From: Lentzea sp. NBRC 102530 | GTDB lineage: Bacteria > Actinomycetota > Actinomycetes > Mycobacteriales > Pseudonocardiaceae | Direction of reading: 5' to 3' | Length of the DNA: 64,000 nt | NCBI RefSeq assembly: GCF_030269365.1 | Contig: NZ_BSTF01000007.1 | Span: forward strand, 310,001 to 374,000 | In this document: piece by piece, positions 1 through 7,568 of the stretch | Layout of the letters: the number at the start of each line of letters is the position of its first letter | How positions within the stretch are numbered: position 1 is the first letter of the stretch | Made by a program: the position numbers and the translations under genes | The notes under the pieces: model-generated | What the model was told of the DNA's origin: nothing | The model's database searches: none | The model's input: the letters and a program-made list of their open reading frames with translations, nothing else

Positions 1-372
1 GGGACCGGCGGGGCCGTCGACGTCGAACTTCATCGACCAGCTGCCCTGCTCGGGCAACGCGAAGATGTCGAGCCCCCACACCTCGCGCTTGCGGGGGTGC
101 CGGGCGAGCGGGCTGTCGTCGGCCTCGACGCCCTCCCGGAACAGGGTGAGCGTGCCCTTCTTGCCGTCGACGCCGTTCTCCGGGGCGAAGGTGAAGTCGA
201 GCGACTGCATGGCCTTCACCGGCCACGTGCTGAAGCCGATCGTCAGGTCGTACGGTCCGGCCTGCACCTTCTCCGTGTGCACGACGTTGACGGGTTCGAA
301 CGCCAGCGCGGGACTGGTGAGCCCGAACAGCAGCGCGGCCGTGCCCGCGAGTGCCAGCAGGGTCTTACGCAT
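1..372 (-). CDS. Secreted protein of unknown function (C-terminus beyond window)
   Basis: The first 124 residues are visible; the gene runs off the left edge. The start is the ATG at 372, whose first 8 bases overlap the stop of the upstream membrane-protein gene, so the two are probably translationally coupled. Residues 1-24 form a classic signal peptide (MRKT, then a hydrophobic stretch ending in PALA), so the product is exported. The mature part (FEPVNVVHTEKVQAGPYDLT...) looks like a small beta-sandwich of the YtkA/FixH type, as in two other proteins of this operon, but that resemblance is by eye. It is the last visible gene of the 3205-to-1 operon. Function is not recognisable. Confidence 0.8.
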   Translation of the reverse strand, partial: MRKTLLALAGTAALLFGLTSPALAFEPVNVVHTEKVQAGPYDLTIGFSTWPVKAMQSLDFTFAPENGVDGKKGTLTLFREGVEADDSPLARHPRKREVWGLDIFALPEQGSWSMKFDVDGPAGP

Positions 373-1471
373 GGCGGTCTTCCTTTGCTGGTGCGAGGTG
401 ACGGAGCATGTGACCGAACCGCCGGCCGAGCATCCCGGCCAGTGCGCCGAACACGGCACCCGCGACGACGGTGGCGACGTAGCGCTCGGCGTTCGGGAAG
501 CCCGCGCCGTAGGTGATCATCCGCTGGACCGGCGCGAGGGCCGTGATGATCACGCCGCCGGCCGCGCCCGTGGCCCACGCGGGCAGGCCGCGCAGCAGTT
601 CCACGACGACCGCGACGAGGACCAGGCTCATCGGGATCATGTTCGGCAGCCCGGGAACGCCGTCGACGTAGTCGCGCAACGGCAGGCCGGTGGCGTCGGC
701 GTAGACCTCGGTGGCCCACGGCGAGAACCACCAGAACACGGCCTGCAGCACGGCCACGACGACACCGACGGCGAGCGCGCCACCCCGGCGGTTGAGCACG
801 TGGGCGCCCATGAACAGGATCATCACCGAGAAGAACGCGCTGCCGGCGTTCACCGTGTTCACCGGGCCGCCCGGCAACGCGCGCAACCCGAGCACGGTGA
901 CCATGCTGAACGCGAGCAGCGTGCCCGCCGCGCCCGCGACGCCGTAGACGCCCCAGCCCCGGTCACGGGCGACCGCGAAGATCATGACCGCGCCGACCAT
1001 GGTGATCGAGATCGACAGCAGCAGGCCGATGTGCGGCGGTGAGTCGATCACCGCGTCGAACCCGTACAGGCCGTGCCACCACTGGTCCCACAGGCCGTAG
1101 ACCAGGAACAGCGCGGCGCCGGTACCGGAGACCAGGTAGCCGACGGGCGCGGCGAACGTGCGGCCGAGGACGGCGACCGCCCTGCCGCCGACCAGCGGGT
1201 CGACCTCCCTGTCCCGCTTGGCGTTCGCGGTCGTCAGCAGCACGACGGCGAGGCTCGCGAGGCCGGAGATCGCGCTGCCCGCGTACAGGAACAGGTGCGG
1301 CATCGTGAAGAACGTGTCCGGCCCGACGTCGCTGTGCCACTGGATGTCCCAGGTCAGGCCGATCAACGAGAGCAGGGTGCCGCCGAGCACGACGCTCGCC
1401 GGGACCAGGCCCCTCGGCACCGTCCTCGCCGACGACGCCGAGGTCGCCGCGGTGATGTCCGCTGTGGTCAA
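365..1471 (-). CDS. Polytopic membrane protein of unknown function
   Basis: A 368-residue integral membrane protein with about ten hydrophobic segments spread over its whole length, after a Ser/Thr/Ala-rich cytoplasmic N-terminus. I do not recognise the family. Several membrane-embedded histidines and tryptophans stand out (for example MPHLFLYAGS, YGLWDQWWHGLYG and DSPPHIGLL), which could suit a metal- or heme-handling protein, but this is speculative. It sits between a FixH/YtkA-like gene (16-base gap) and a secreted protein (8-base overlap), so all four proteins of this operon are probably made together and act at the cell envelope. Confidence 0.85.
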   Translation of the reverse strand: MTTADITAATSASSARTVPRGLVPASVVLGGTLLSLIGLTWDIQWHSDVGPDTFFTMPHLFLYAGSAISGLASLAVVLLTTANAKRDREVDPLVGGRAVAVLGRTFAAPVGYLVSGTGAALFLVYGLWDQWWHGLYGFDAVIDSPPHIGLLLSISITMVGAVMIFAVARDRGWGVYGVAGAAGTLLAFSMVTVLGLRALPGGPVNTVNAGSAFFSVMILFMGAHVLNRRGGALAVGVVVAVLQAVFWWFSPWATEVYADATGLPLRDYVDGVPGLPNMIPMSLVLVAVVVELLRGLPAWATGAAGGVIITALAPVQRMITYGAGFPNAERYVATVVAGAVFGALAGMLGRRFGHMLRHLAPAKEDRHA

Positions 1472-1487
1472 GGTTCTTCCTCCCCCT

Positions 1488-1874
1488 TCAGGTGAGCAGC
1501 AGCGGGATGACGACCCGCTCGCCGCGCAGTGACACGGTGATCTCCCATTGGCCGGGCATGGTCAGGTCGACGCCCGCGACCCGGTACCGGCCCGGTGCCT
1601 GCGCCGCCGCCGTGATCGGGGCGAGCGCGTGGCCCATCTGCGGCATCGCCGGTTCGACCGTGACGTCGCCGTCGGCGGCGTTGCCGGAACGATCGGTGAT
1701 GCGCAGGTCGAACGCGTTGCTGCCGGACTTGGTGCTGTCCGGCGTGAGCTCGAACCGCAGGTCGGCGCTCTCGGCCAGGTGCGGCTGGGCCTCGACCGTG
1801 CGCGGCCAGAGCACGACCGCGGCCGCGATGACGGCGAGAACGCCCGCGACGACCGCCACGACTGAGCGCTTCAC
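1488..1874 (-). CDS. FixH/YtkA-like membrane-anchored protein
   Basis: 128 residues: an N-terminal hydrophobic anchor or signal (residues about 5-25, VVAVVAGVLAVIAAAVVLW) followed by one extracytoplasmic beta-sandwich. The domain carries the features of YtkA-like/FixH-like proteins: a RFELTP...NAFDLRITD strand pair, an EPAMPQMGH motif and the ending PGRYRV...MPGQWEITVSL. Start chosen as the GTG at 1874, giving a 4-base GTGA overlap with the upstream gene. FixH-like proteins accompany copper-dependent oxidase assembly, and YtkA domains occur in metal-related secreted proteins; whether metal is involved here is inference from family and neighbours. Confidence 0.8.
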   Translation of the reverse strand: MKRSVVAVVAGVLAVIAAAVVLWPRTVEAQPHLAESADLRFELTPDSTKSGSNAFDLRITDRSGNAADGDVTVEPAMPQMGHALAPITAAAQAPGRYRVAGVDLTMPGQWEITVSLRGERVVIPLLLT

Positions 1875-3205
1875 TTCACGGCCGCCTTTCCCGCGGGCAC
1901 GTCGACGGTCCTGGGCACGGTCACGACGGAGTAGTCGCGTTCGACCTGGATCCACACGAGGTACCTGCCGGGCAACGGGAACGAGTAGGTGAACGGCACG
2001 TCCGGCCCGTACGCGGCGACGCTCTCGTCGGGCTGGTCCGGCTGCCCCGGCCGGGGCGGGAGCATCGAGTGCACGTGCGCCCAGATCGGTGCTCCCGCCG
2101 GTCCGTCGGTGATCGGGCCGACGACGATCATGTGGCCGAGCATGCCGAGCCACGGTTGCAGGTCGCGCTCACCGAAGTTCGCGGTGAGCGTGCTCGGCCG
2201 GCCGGCCTCGCGGATCTCCATCCCGGTGTCGGCTTTCCCGTCGTGCGCGGGAGCGGCCGCACCGCCCTCGACGTCCACAGTGGACCGCAGCAGCTGCACT
2301 CCCCCGCCGCGCCGGGCGATCTCCGCCGCCAGCGCGTGCGTGCCCTGTTCGGGGTCGCGCAGCTTCACCCGGTACTCGCCGGGCGCGGTGCGGACCGGGT
2401 GCAGGTGCCGCAGGTGCCCGGACGGCGACACCACGACGAGGTGGACGAACGCGCTGTCGTGCACCAGCAGGTCGTCCACCGGCCGTCCGGACGAGCCGTC
2501 GGTGAGGCTCAGCACCAGGTCCTGGCCGTCCACCCGCGGCACCATGTTCACCGGCGGCCGCGAGAAGTCCGCGATGGAGGTTCGTTCGTACGGGTTCATC
2601 ACGGTGTCGTAGGTCGGGTCCAGGTCGGAGCCCGGCGCGGGGACCGGTGGGATGCTCGGCGACAGCAGCGCCGCCGTCACCCCCACCGCGATCGCCGCGA
2701 CCATCCCCGCCGCGGGCACGAGCGCGAACCCGGGCCGGCCCAGCACGGCCAGGACCAGCGCCGCCAGCAGCAGCACGCCCGCGGCGATGAACCCGCCGTA
2801 GGTCGCGTTCTCCCACGGCGACGGCACGAGCGCGGGCACGACGAACGGGATCGTCGCCTCGTCGACCGCGAGCTCCCACGGGCCGGGCCGGTCCACGTGC
2901 AGCAGGCCGGAGTAGAAGCCCGGCGTGGCACCGAGAACCACCTTGGTGGCGCTGGACGGCGCGCCCGCCGAGCGCAGGGTCAGCGAGAGCTCACCGGCCG
3001 GTGTCCCGGCGTGCGTCACGACGTCCACGTGCACCGGCCCCGGCACCTCCGCGACCCGCCGGACGATCACCGTGAGGTCGCGGTCGCCGAGGCTCTGCGC
3101 GACGTGGACGTCCGCGCCGTTCTGGGCACCGTCGGCCAGCGCAGGGGCCGCGATCCCGAAGATCGCCCCCAGCGCGAGCAGCAAGGTCACAACACGTCGT
3201 TTCAT
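1871..3205 (-). CDS. Secreted/membrane protein with YtkA-like N-domain and duplicated His motifs
   Basis: 444 residues. Residues 1-24 are a signal peptide (ending PALA). A beta-rich domain (about 30-125) resembles YtkA-like domains. Two membrane helices follow (about 135-185). The extracytoplasmic C-terminal half carries two related His motifs: FVHLVVVSPSGHLRHLHPV and GHMIVVG...IWAHVHSM, a pattern I associate with secreted metal-related proteins of actinobacteria. It heads the four-gene minus-strand operon. The divergent two-component pair starting at 3341 is a natural candidate regulator. Substrate and role are unknown; copper or another metal is only a guess from the motifs and the FixH-like neighbour. 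Confidence 0.8.
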   Translation of the reverse strand: MKRRVVTLLLALGAIFGIAAPALADGAQNGADVHVAQSLGDRDLTVIVRRVAEVPGPVHVDVVTHAGTPAGELSLTLRSAGAPSSATKVVLGATPGFYSGLLHVDRPGPWELAVDEATIPFVVPALVPSPWENATYGGFIAAGVLLLAALVLAVLGRPGFALVPAAGMVAAIAVGVTAALLSPSIPPVPAPGSDLDPTYDTVMNPYERTSIADFSRPPVNMVPRVDGQDLVLSLTDGSSGRPVDDLLVHDSAFVHLVVVSPSGHLRHLHPVRTAPGEYRVKLRDPEQGTHALAAEIARRGGGVQLLRSTVDVEGGAAAPAHDGKADTGMEIREAGRPSTLTANFGERDLQPWLGMLGHMIVVGPITDGPAGAPIWAHVHSMLPPRPGQPDQPDESVAAYGPDVPFTYSFPLPGRYLVWIQVERDYSVVTVPRTVDVPAGKAAVK

Positions 3206-3262
3206 CGCGACCGAACGTAGCGATCACGCGGTGCCCGGCGCGTCACTGCGGAGTCGGAAACC

Positions 3263-3284
3263 GGGTCCCCCGCGCGGGGGACCC
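3263..3284. promoter_or_regulatory. 22-bp perfect palindrome between divergent genes
   Basis: The arms GGGTCCCCCG (3263-3272) and CGGGGGACCC (3275-3284) are exact reverse complements around a CG dinucleotide. It lies in the 135-bp divergent intergenic region between the secreted-protein operon (start 3205) and the kinase gene (start 3341). It could be an operator for the adjacent response regulator or a transcript hairpin. The symmetry is seen directly; any function is inferred. Confidence 0.6.
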
Positions 3285-3340
3285 CGGACCCCTGTGAGGC
3301 GGGAGGTCCTCAGGGACGCGATGGGGCAGGATCGAGCCCG

Positions 3341-4474
3341 ATGGATCTGATCAAGCTGCCCCTCAAGCACCAGTCGTGGCTGGTCGCCGCCGTGTGCATG
3401 GCCGTGGACGGCGGTCTCGTGCTGCTCGACGGCGAACCGCCGGCGCAGACCGCGGTCGTGCTGCTGATGACACTCGCCGTGGACGCGATGCTGGCCGGCC
3501 CCGCGCGGCTCTCCCTCTGGGTGGCCGTGGCACAGGCGGTGGTCCCGGTGGTCGTGCTGCTCTCCTGGTTCAACGGCGCCGACTCCAACGACGCCGGCCT
3601 GCTGATCGCCGGCTACCGCGCGGGGGCCTGGTTGCGCGGGGCGCCCGCGTGGGCGTCGCTCGGCGTGCTCTCCGCGAGTCTCATGGCCACCATGTTCCTC
3701 AACGGCTACGGCCCGCTGTTCGCCGTGCTCGTCGCGGCCAAGGGCGCGTTGCTGCCGTGGCTCGTCGGCCGGTACACCACGGCCCGGCGCGCGTACCTCG
3801 CCGAGTTGGAGAAGCAGTCGGCGATGGCGGAGAAGGACGCGAAGGCGGCGGTGGCCAAGGCGGTGACCGAGGAACGCGGCGCGATAGCCCGCGACCTGCA
3901 CGACGTGATCATCCACCACGTGAGCGCGATCAACCTGCACGCCGGTGCCGCCCGGCTCGGCACGCCCGAGGGCGACCCGAAGCTGATGACGTCGTTGCGC
4001 GCGGTCGAGACGTCCAGCCGCGCGGCCATGGTCGACCTGCGGCACCTCCTGGACCTGTTGCACGGCGACAAGTCCGAGGGCGCGCGGCAACCCGGTCTCG
4101 ACAACCTCGACGAGCTGCTCGACGGCGTCCGCGCGGCGGGCACCCCGGCCCGGCTGGAGGTGTGCGGGCAACGCCGCGACGTGCCGGAGTCGGTGGACGT
4201 CACCGTCTACCGGATCATCCAGGAGATGCTGACCAACGCGCTGCGGCACGGCGACTCGTCCGGTGTGACCGTGACGCTGCAGTACGCGCCGGACTCGCTG
4301 ACCGTCGCCGCGGTGAACGTCGCCGGGCGCGGCGACGACACCGGTGCGGTGCGGCGCGGGCTCGTCGGCATCCGCAACCGCGCGAGCATGTTCGCGGGCA
4401 CCACCCGGTCCGGGCTCGACCCGGACGGCCGCACCTGGCGCACCGTCGTCACGTTCCCCCTGGAGGCCTCATGA
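3341..4474 (+). CDS. NarL-type sensor histidine kinase
   Basis: 377 residues. Five or six membrane helices occupy residues about 13-140 with almost no external loop, so the sensing part is probably within the membrane. A short coiled-coil linker leads to a HisKA_3 dimerisation domain with the phospho-acceptor motif ERGAIARDLHDVIIHHVS (His near residue 188). The HATPase_c domain has an N box (EMLTNALRHG) and a G box (GLVGIRNRASMFAG). The stop overlaps the start of the response regulator gene by 4 bases (ATGA), so the two form a cognate pair. It is divergent from the YtkA-type operon and may regulate it. Confidence 0.93.
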   Translation: MDLIKLPLKHQSWLVAAVCMAVDGGLVLLDGEPPAQTAVVLLMTLAVDAMLAGPARLSLWVAVAQAVVPVVVLLSWFNGADSNDAGLLIAGYRAGAWLRGAPAWASLGVLSASLMATMFLNGYGPLFAVLVAAKGALLPWLVGRYTTARRAYLAELEKQSAMAEKDAKAAVAKAVTEERGAIARDLHDVIIHHVSAINLHAGAARLGTPEGDPKLMTSLRAVETSSRAAMVDLRHLLDLLHGDKSEGARQPGLDNLDELLDGVRAAGTPARLEVCGQRRDVPESVDVTVYRIIQEMLTNALRHGDSSGVTVTLQYAPDSLTVAAVNVAGRGDDTGAVRRGLVGIRNRASMFAGTTRSGLDPDGRTWRTVVTFPLEAS

Positions 4475-5127
4475 CGCTCTCGGTGCTGCTCGCCGACGAC
4501 CACGCGATGCTGCGTTCCGGCATGCGCGCGATCTTCGACACGCAGGACGACCTCCGGTGCGTCGCCGAGGTCGCGGACGGCCACGCGGCCGTCGCCGAGG
4601 TCGCGCGGCTGCGACCGGACGTGGCCGTGCTCGACATCCGCATGCCGAAGCTCGACGGACTCGGTGCCACGGAACGGATCCTGGCCGATCCCGGCAACCG
4701 CACGAAGGTCCTGCTGCTCACCACGTACGACACCGACGAGTACGTCTACCGGGCGTTGAAGGCGGGGGCCAGCGGGTTCCTGCTGAAGTCGTTGCCACCG
4801 GAGGAGCTGATCTCCGCCGTGCGGGTGGCGGCGCGCGGGGACGCGTTGATCGACCCGTCCGTCACGCAACGGCTGATCGCGCGGTTCGCCGTCAGCCTCG
4901 CCCCTCCCCCGACGCCGCCCGAGCTGGAACTGCTGACCGCGCGCGAACGCGAGGTGCTCCAGCTCGTCGCGGCGGCGTGCAGCAACGCCGAGATCGCCGC
5001 GCGGCTGCACGTCGGGGACGAGACGGTCAAGACGCACGTGTCCCGCGTGCTGGCGAAACTCGGGCTGCGGGACCGGGTGCACGCCGTGGCGTACGCGCAC
5101 ATGAACGGGCTGGTGCAGAGCCGCTGA
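4471..5127 (+). CDS. NarL/LuxR-type response regulator
   Basis: 218 residues. The receiver domain (1-120) contains the acidic pair ADDH, the phospho-acceptor Asp in VAVLDIRMPK, the Thr of LLLTTYD and the Lys of FLLKSLPPE. A LuxR-type helix-turn-helix lies at about 150-210 (LTAREREVLQLVA...VKTHVSRVLAKLGLRDR). The ATG at 4471 overlaps the kinase stop. The stop codon is inside a perfect inverted repeat that probably ends transcription. It is the partner of the upstream kinase. Confidence 0.94.
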   Translation: MTLSVLLADDHAMLRSGMRAIFDTQDDLRCVAEVADGHAAVAEVARLRPDVAVLDIRMPKLDGLGATERILADPGNRTKVLLLTTYDTDEYVYRALKAGASGFLLKSLPPEELISAVRVAARGDALIDPSVTQRLIARFAVSLAPPPTPPELELLTAREREVLQLVAAACSNAEIAARLHVGDETVKTHVSRVLAKLGLRDRVHAVAYAHMNGLVQSR

Positions 5128-5163
5128 GCCGCGGGGACCCCTCGTCGTACCCCGCGGCTCAGC
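5123..5163. terminator. Bidirectional hairpin terminator
   Basis: The 14-base arms GCTGAGCCGCGGGG (5123-5136) and its exact reverse complement (5150-5163) are separated by a 13-base loop. The repeat covers the stop of the response regulator gene on the plus strand and of the lipoprotein gene on the minus strand, so one hairpin can serve both converging transcripts. No T-run follows, as is common in high-GC actinomycetes. Confidence 0.8.
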
Positions 5164-5788
5164 TCTCCCAGACCACCGGTGACTTGGTGTAGCCGTCGCC
5201 GCGGTTGTACTCGCCCGCCACGACCGCGGAGCCGTCCGGAGCCGCGGTGAGCACGCAGGTCTCGTAGGTCTCGCCGGCCGTCTTGAACGTCTTCGGGGCG
5301 CTGGTGGAGTCGCACTTCGGGGTGTCGCCGCTGATGATCACGCCGGTGCCCTTGCCGTCGGTGCCGAGGCCGCGCAACGAGACCGAGGTGTAGCTCAGGT
5401 CCGTGCCGCTGAGGTTCTCGACCTTGACGCGCAGGTAGAACGGCGTGACGTTCTTGGCCTTGTCGCCGAACTTCGCCAGGTCCTCCTTGGCGCCCGCCTC
5501 GATGGCGGTGAGGGTGACGGCGATCGTGCCGGTCTTGTCCCCGGAGGACATCGGCAGGACGGCACGGGCACCGACCTTGAGCTTGGTGCCGGGGGCGGTG
5601 ACGTCGCCGCCCGCCGCGACCGGGGTGTCTTCCTTCTTCGACGTGCTGGTCGGGCTCTCGGACGTCGTCTCCGTCGTCGTTTCCGGTGCGGCGACGGGTG
5701 ATCCGGTGGTCTCCCCACCGCAGGCCGTCAGCAGCAGACCTGCTGTCGCGGCGACGGCGAGGAACAGGGGGCCACGGGCGTGCGTCAC
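5159..5788 (-). CDS. Putative lipoprotein
   Basis: 209 residues from a GTG start. The signal peptide ends in a lipobox (LLLTAC, cysteine at about residue 23), so the protein should be lipid-anchored outside the membrane. A Thr/Ser/Glu-rich linker (about 30-60) follows, then a beta-rich domain with a pattern like DUF4352-type immunoglobulin-fold lipoproteins (TIAVTLTAIEAG...FYLRVKVENLSGTDLSY...TYETCVLTAAPDGS). Two cysteines in the domain may pair. The gene stands alone, convergent with the two-component pair. Ligand and role are unknown. Confidence 0.85.
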   Translation of the reverse strand: MTHARGPLFLAVAATAGLLLTACGGETTGSPVAAPETTTETTSESPTSTSKKEDTPVAAGGDVTAPGTKLKVGARAVLPMSSGDKTGTIAVTLTAIEAGAKEDLAKFGDKAKNVTPFYLRVKVENLSGTDLSYTSVSLRGLGTDGKGTGVIISGDTPKCDSTSAPKTFKTAGETYETCVLTAAPDGSAVVAGEYNRGDGYTKSPVVWES

Positions 5789-5883
5789 TGGTGGAACTCC
5801 ATCCGGCTGCGGAACCTGGGGATGCCCAGCAGGCTAGGCCAGATGCCGCAACGCCGGTATCGGTCGATCACACCACAGGGCGC

Positions 5884-6528
5884 TCACAGGTCGTCGAGGC
5901 CGATCAGCCCGTCCTGGATCGCCCGCGCCACGAGCGCGGCCTTGGTCGGGGCCTGCCTGCCGATCGCCGCGTACTTGACCCTGATCCGCTCCAGGTGGGA
6001 GTTGACGGTGCTGAGCGTGATGTTGAGGCGTTGCGCCACGAACTCCTTCGACTCGGACTGGAACCACTCGACCAGCACCTCGGTCTCGCGTGGCGACAAC
6101 GCCGGCCGCGTCTCGCTCCGGTCTCCCGCCAGCGCGCCCGCCAGTGCCGGCGGCGTGTACGAGTGGCCTTCCGCCGCCGCCTTGACGGCCTGCACGAGGT
6201 GGTCGGCGCCCTCGGCCTTGGTCAGGTAGCTGAGCGCGCCGATCTCCAGGCACTGCAACGCGATCTCGTCGTCGGACCGCATCGAGTAGACGATGACCCT
6301 GCGGCCGTCCTCGACCAGCTTGCGCAGCTCCGCCGTCGCCGGGGTGACGCTGTTGAGGTGCAGGTCGAGCACGACGACGTCGGCCGTCGCGCCGGGCCCG
6401 TCCCACGCCACCGCGGGGTCCTCACCGGAGGCCACGAGCTCGACGTCCGCCGTGGACAGCCAGTGCGCGACCCCCGCCCGCACCACGGGATGGTCGTCGA
6501 CCAGGACCGCCGTCACGCCGTCCGCCAT
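5884..6528 (-). CDS. LuxR-type response regulator
   Basis: 214 residues: a receiver domain (DDHPVVRAG, phospho-acceptor Asp in VVVLDLHLN, Lys in YLTKAEG) and a C-terminal LuxR-like helix-turn-helix (LSPRETEVLVEWFQSESKEFVAQRL...VNSHLERIRVKY). The HTH is slightly unusual: VEWFQSESKEF replaces the typical LAxGxSNKEI. The ATG at 6528 overlaps the end of the upstream kinase-like gene by 16 bases, making this the last of three genes transcribed together (7561-8910, 6513-7568, 5884-6528). Confidence 0.9.
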   Translation of the reverse strand: MADGVTAVLVDDHPVVRAGVAHWLSTADVELVASGEDPAVAWDGPGATADVVVLDLHLNSVTPATAELRKLVEDGRRVIVYSMRSDDEIALQCLEIGALSYLTKAEGADHLVQAVKAAAEGHSYTPPALAGALAGDRSETRPALSPRETEVLVEWFQSESKEFVAQRLNITLSTVNSHLERIRVKYAAIGRQAPTKAALVARAIQDGLIGLDDL

Positions 6529-7568
6529 CGCGCCTCGCTCCTCACCAGTCCGCTGTGGACACTCGTCTCGACCGTGACCTCGTTCGGCTTCGCGGCTTCG
6601 GGCGGTTCGTGCTCCGCGTCCGCCACCACCGCCACCCGCACCTCGGTCGCGGTGCGCAACAGACTCACCTTCGCACGCCCGTGCGCCACGGCCAGGGCCT
6701 GGGCCATCGGCGCGACCAGCTCCCGCCGGACCTCCGTGGGCACCGGCGTGGCCGTGCCGCTGACCGCGAGCTGCACCACGACCCCGCGCCGTTCCGCGAC
6801 GTCCACGCACGCCGTCAGCTCGTGCAGCAACGGATCGGGCACGTCGTCGTTCTCCGCGAACAACCTCCGCAACTGCACGGCCGCCACCGAACACCTGAGC
6901 CTCGTCCCGGGGTCTTCGGTGCTGACCCGTTCGTCGGCGAGGTCCGCGAGCAGCGGCAGCAACGCCCCCAGCTGCCCCTCGAACCCGGCCCGCAGGTCCT
7001 GCTCCCGTTGACGGGCGAGCTCTTCCCGGGTTCTGGCGGCGTCGTGCGCGGCCGCCGCCTCGGCGGCGAGTTCCGCGTCGCGGTGCAGCACGCGCGTGAT
7101 CACCAGGACGCCCAGCTGGAAGCTCGTGCCGCTGAGGATCACGACCCCGGCCGTGCCGGCGTCGCCGTTCCCGTCGTGCGCGAACCAGCCGACGCTGAAG
7201 CAGATGTGCGCGGCGAGCGCGGCGATCAGCGCCGGTGGGCGGTCGACCAGCACGAGCAGCAGGTACCAGCCGACCAGTCCGAACCCCCAGTCGGCGGGGC
7301 CCAGCGACGCTCCATCGGGGAGCGCGGTGGTGGCCAGGACCGAGGCGCCCAGCGGGAGGGCGGCCAGGATCGGCGGCACGGTCGGGCTGCCGGCGGCGAC
7401 GAGGGTGGCGACGGCGGCCAGGACGGCGGTGAGCAGGGCGTAGGCGAGCCAGGCCGGCGGGGCGTGGGGGTGGTCGATGAGCTGGGGCAGCATGAGGACG
7501 AGCTGGACGGCGAGGACCACGACGAGCAGGACCCGCCGGGTGAGGGTGACGACGGCGACGTCAGGCAT
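6513..7568 (-). CDS. Degenerate histidine-kinase-like membrane protein
   Basis: 351 residues from the ATG at 7568, which overlaps the stop of the upstream kinase gene by 8 bases. Six hydrophobic helices (about 10-160) precede a coiled coil (AELAAEAAAAHDAARTREEL) and a C-terminal region of kinase-like layout. It lacks a recognisable His-box (no E-L-H-D), and the ATPase N and G boxes are not evident; only the general pattern ending VRVAVVADAEHE remains. It may be a non-catalytic partner of the kinase encoded just upstream. A longer reading frame continues upstream to 7880 inside the other gene, but the overlap start is favoured. Confidence 0.75.
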   Translation of the reverse strand: MPDVAVVTLTRRVLLVVVLAVQLVLMLPQLIDHPHAPPAWLAYALLTAVLAAVATLVAAGSPTVPPILAALPLGASVLATTALPDGASLGPADWGFGLVGWYLLLVLVDRPPALIAALAAHICFSVGWFAHDGNGDAGTAGVVILSGTSFQLGVLVITRVLHRDAELAAEAAAAHDAARTREELARQREQDLRAGFEGQLGALLPLLADLADERVSTEDPGTRLRCSVAAVQLRRLFAENDDVPDPLLHELTACVDVAERRGVVVQLAVSGTATPVPTEVRRELVAPMAQALAVAHGRAKVSLLRTATEVRVAVVADAEHEPPEAAKPNEVTVETSVHSGLVRSEARWRTA

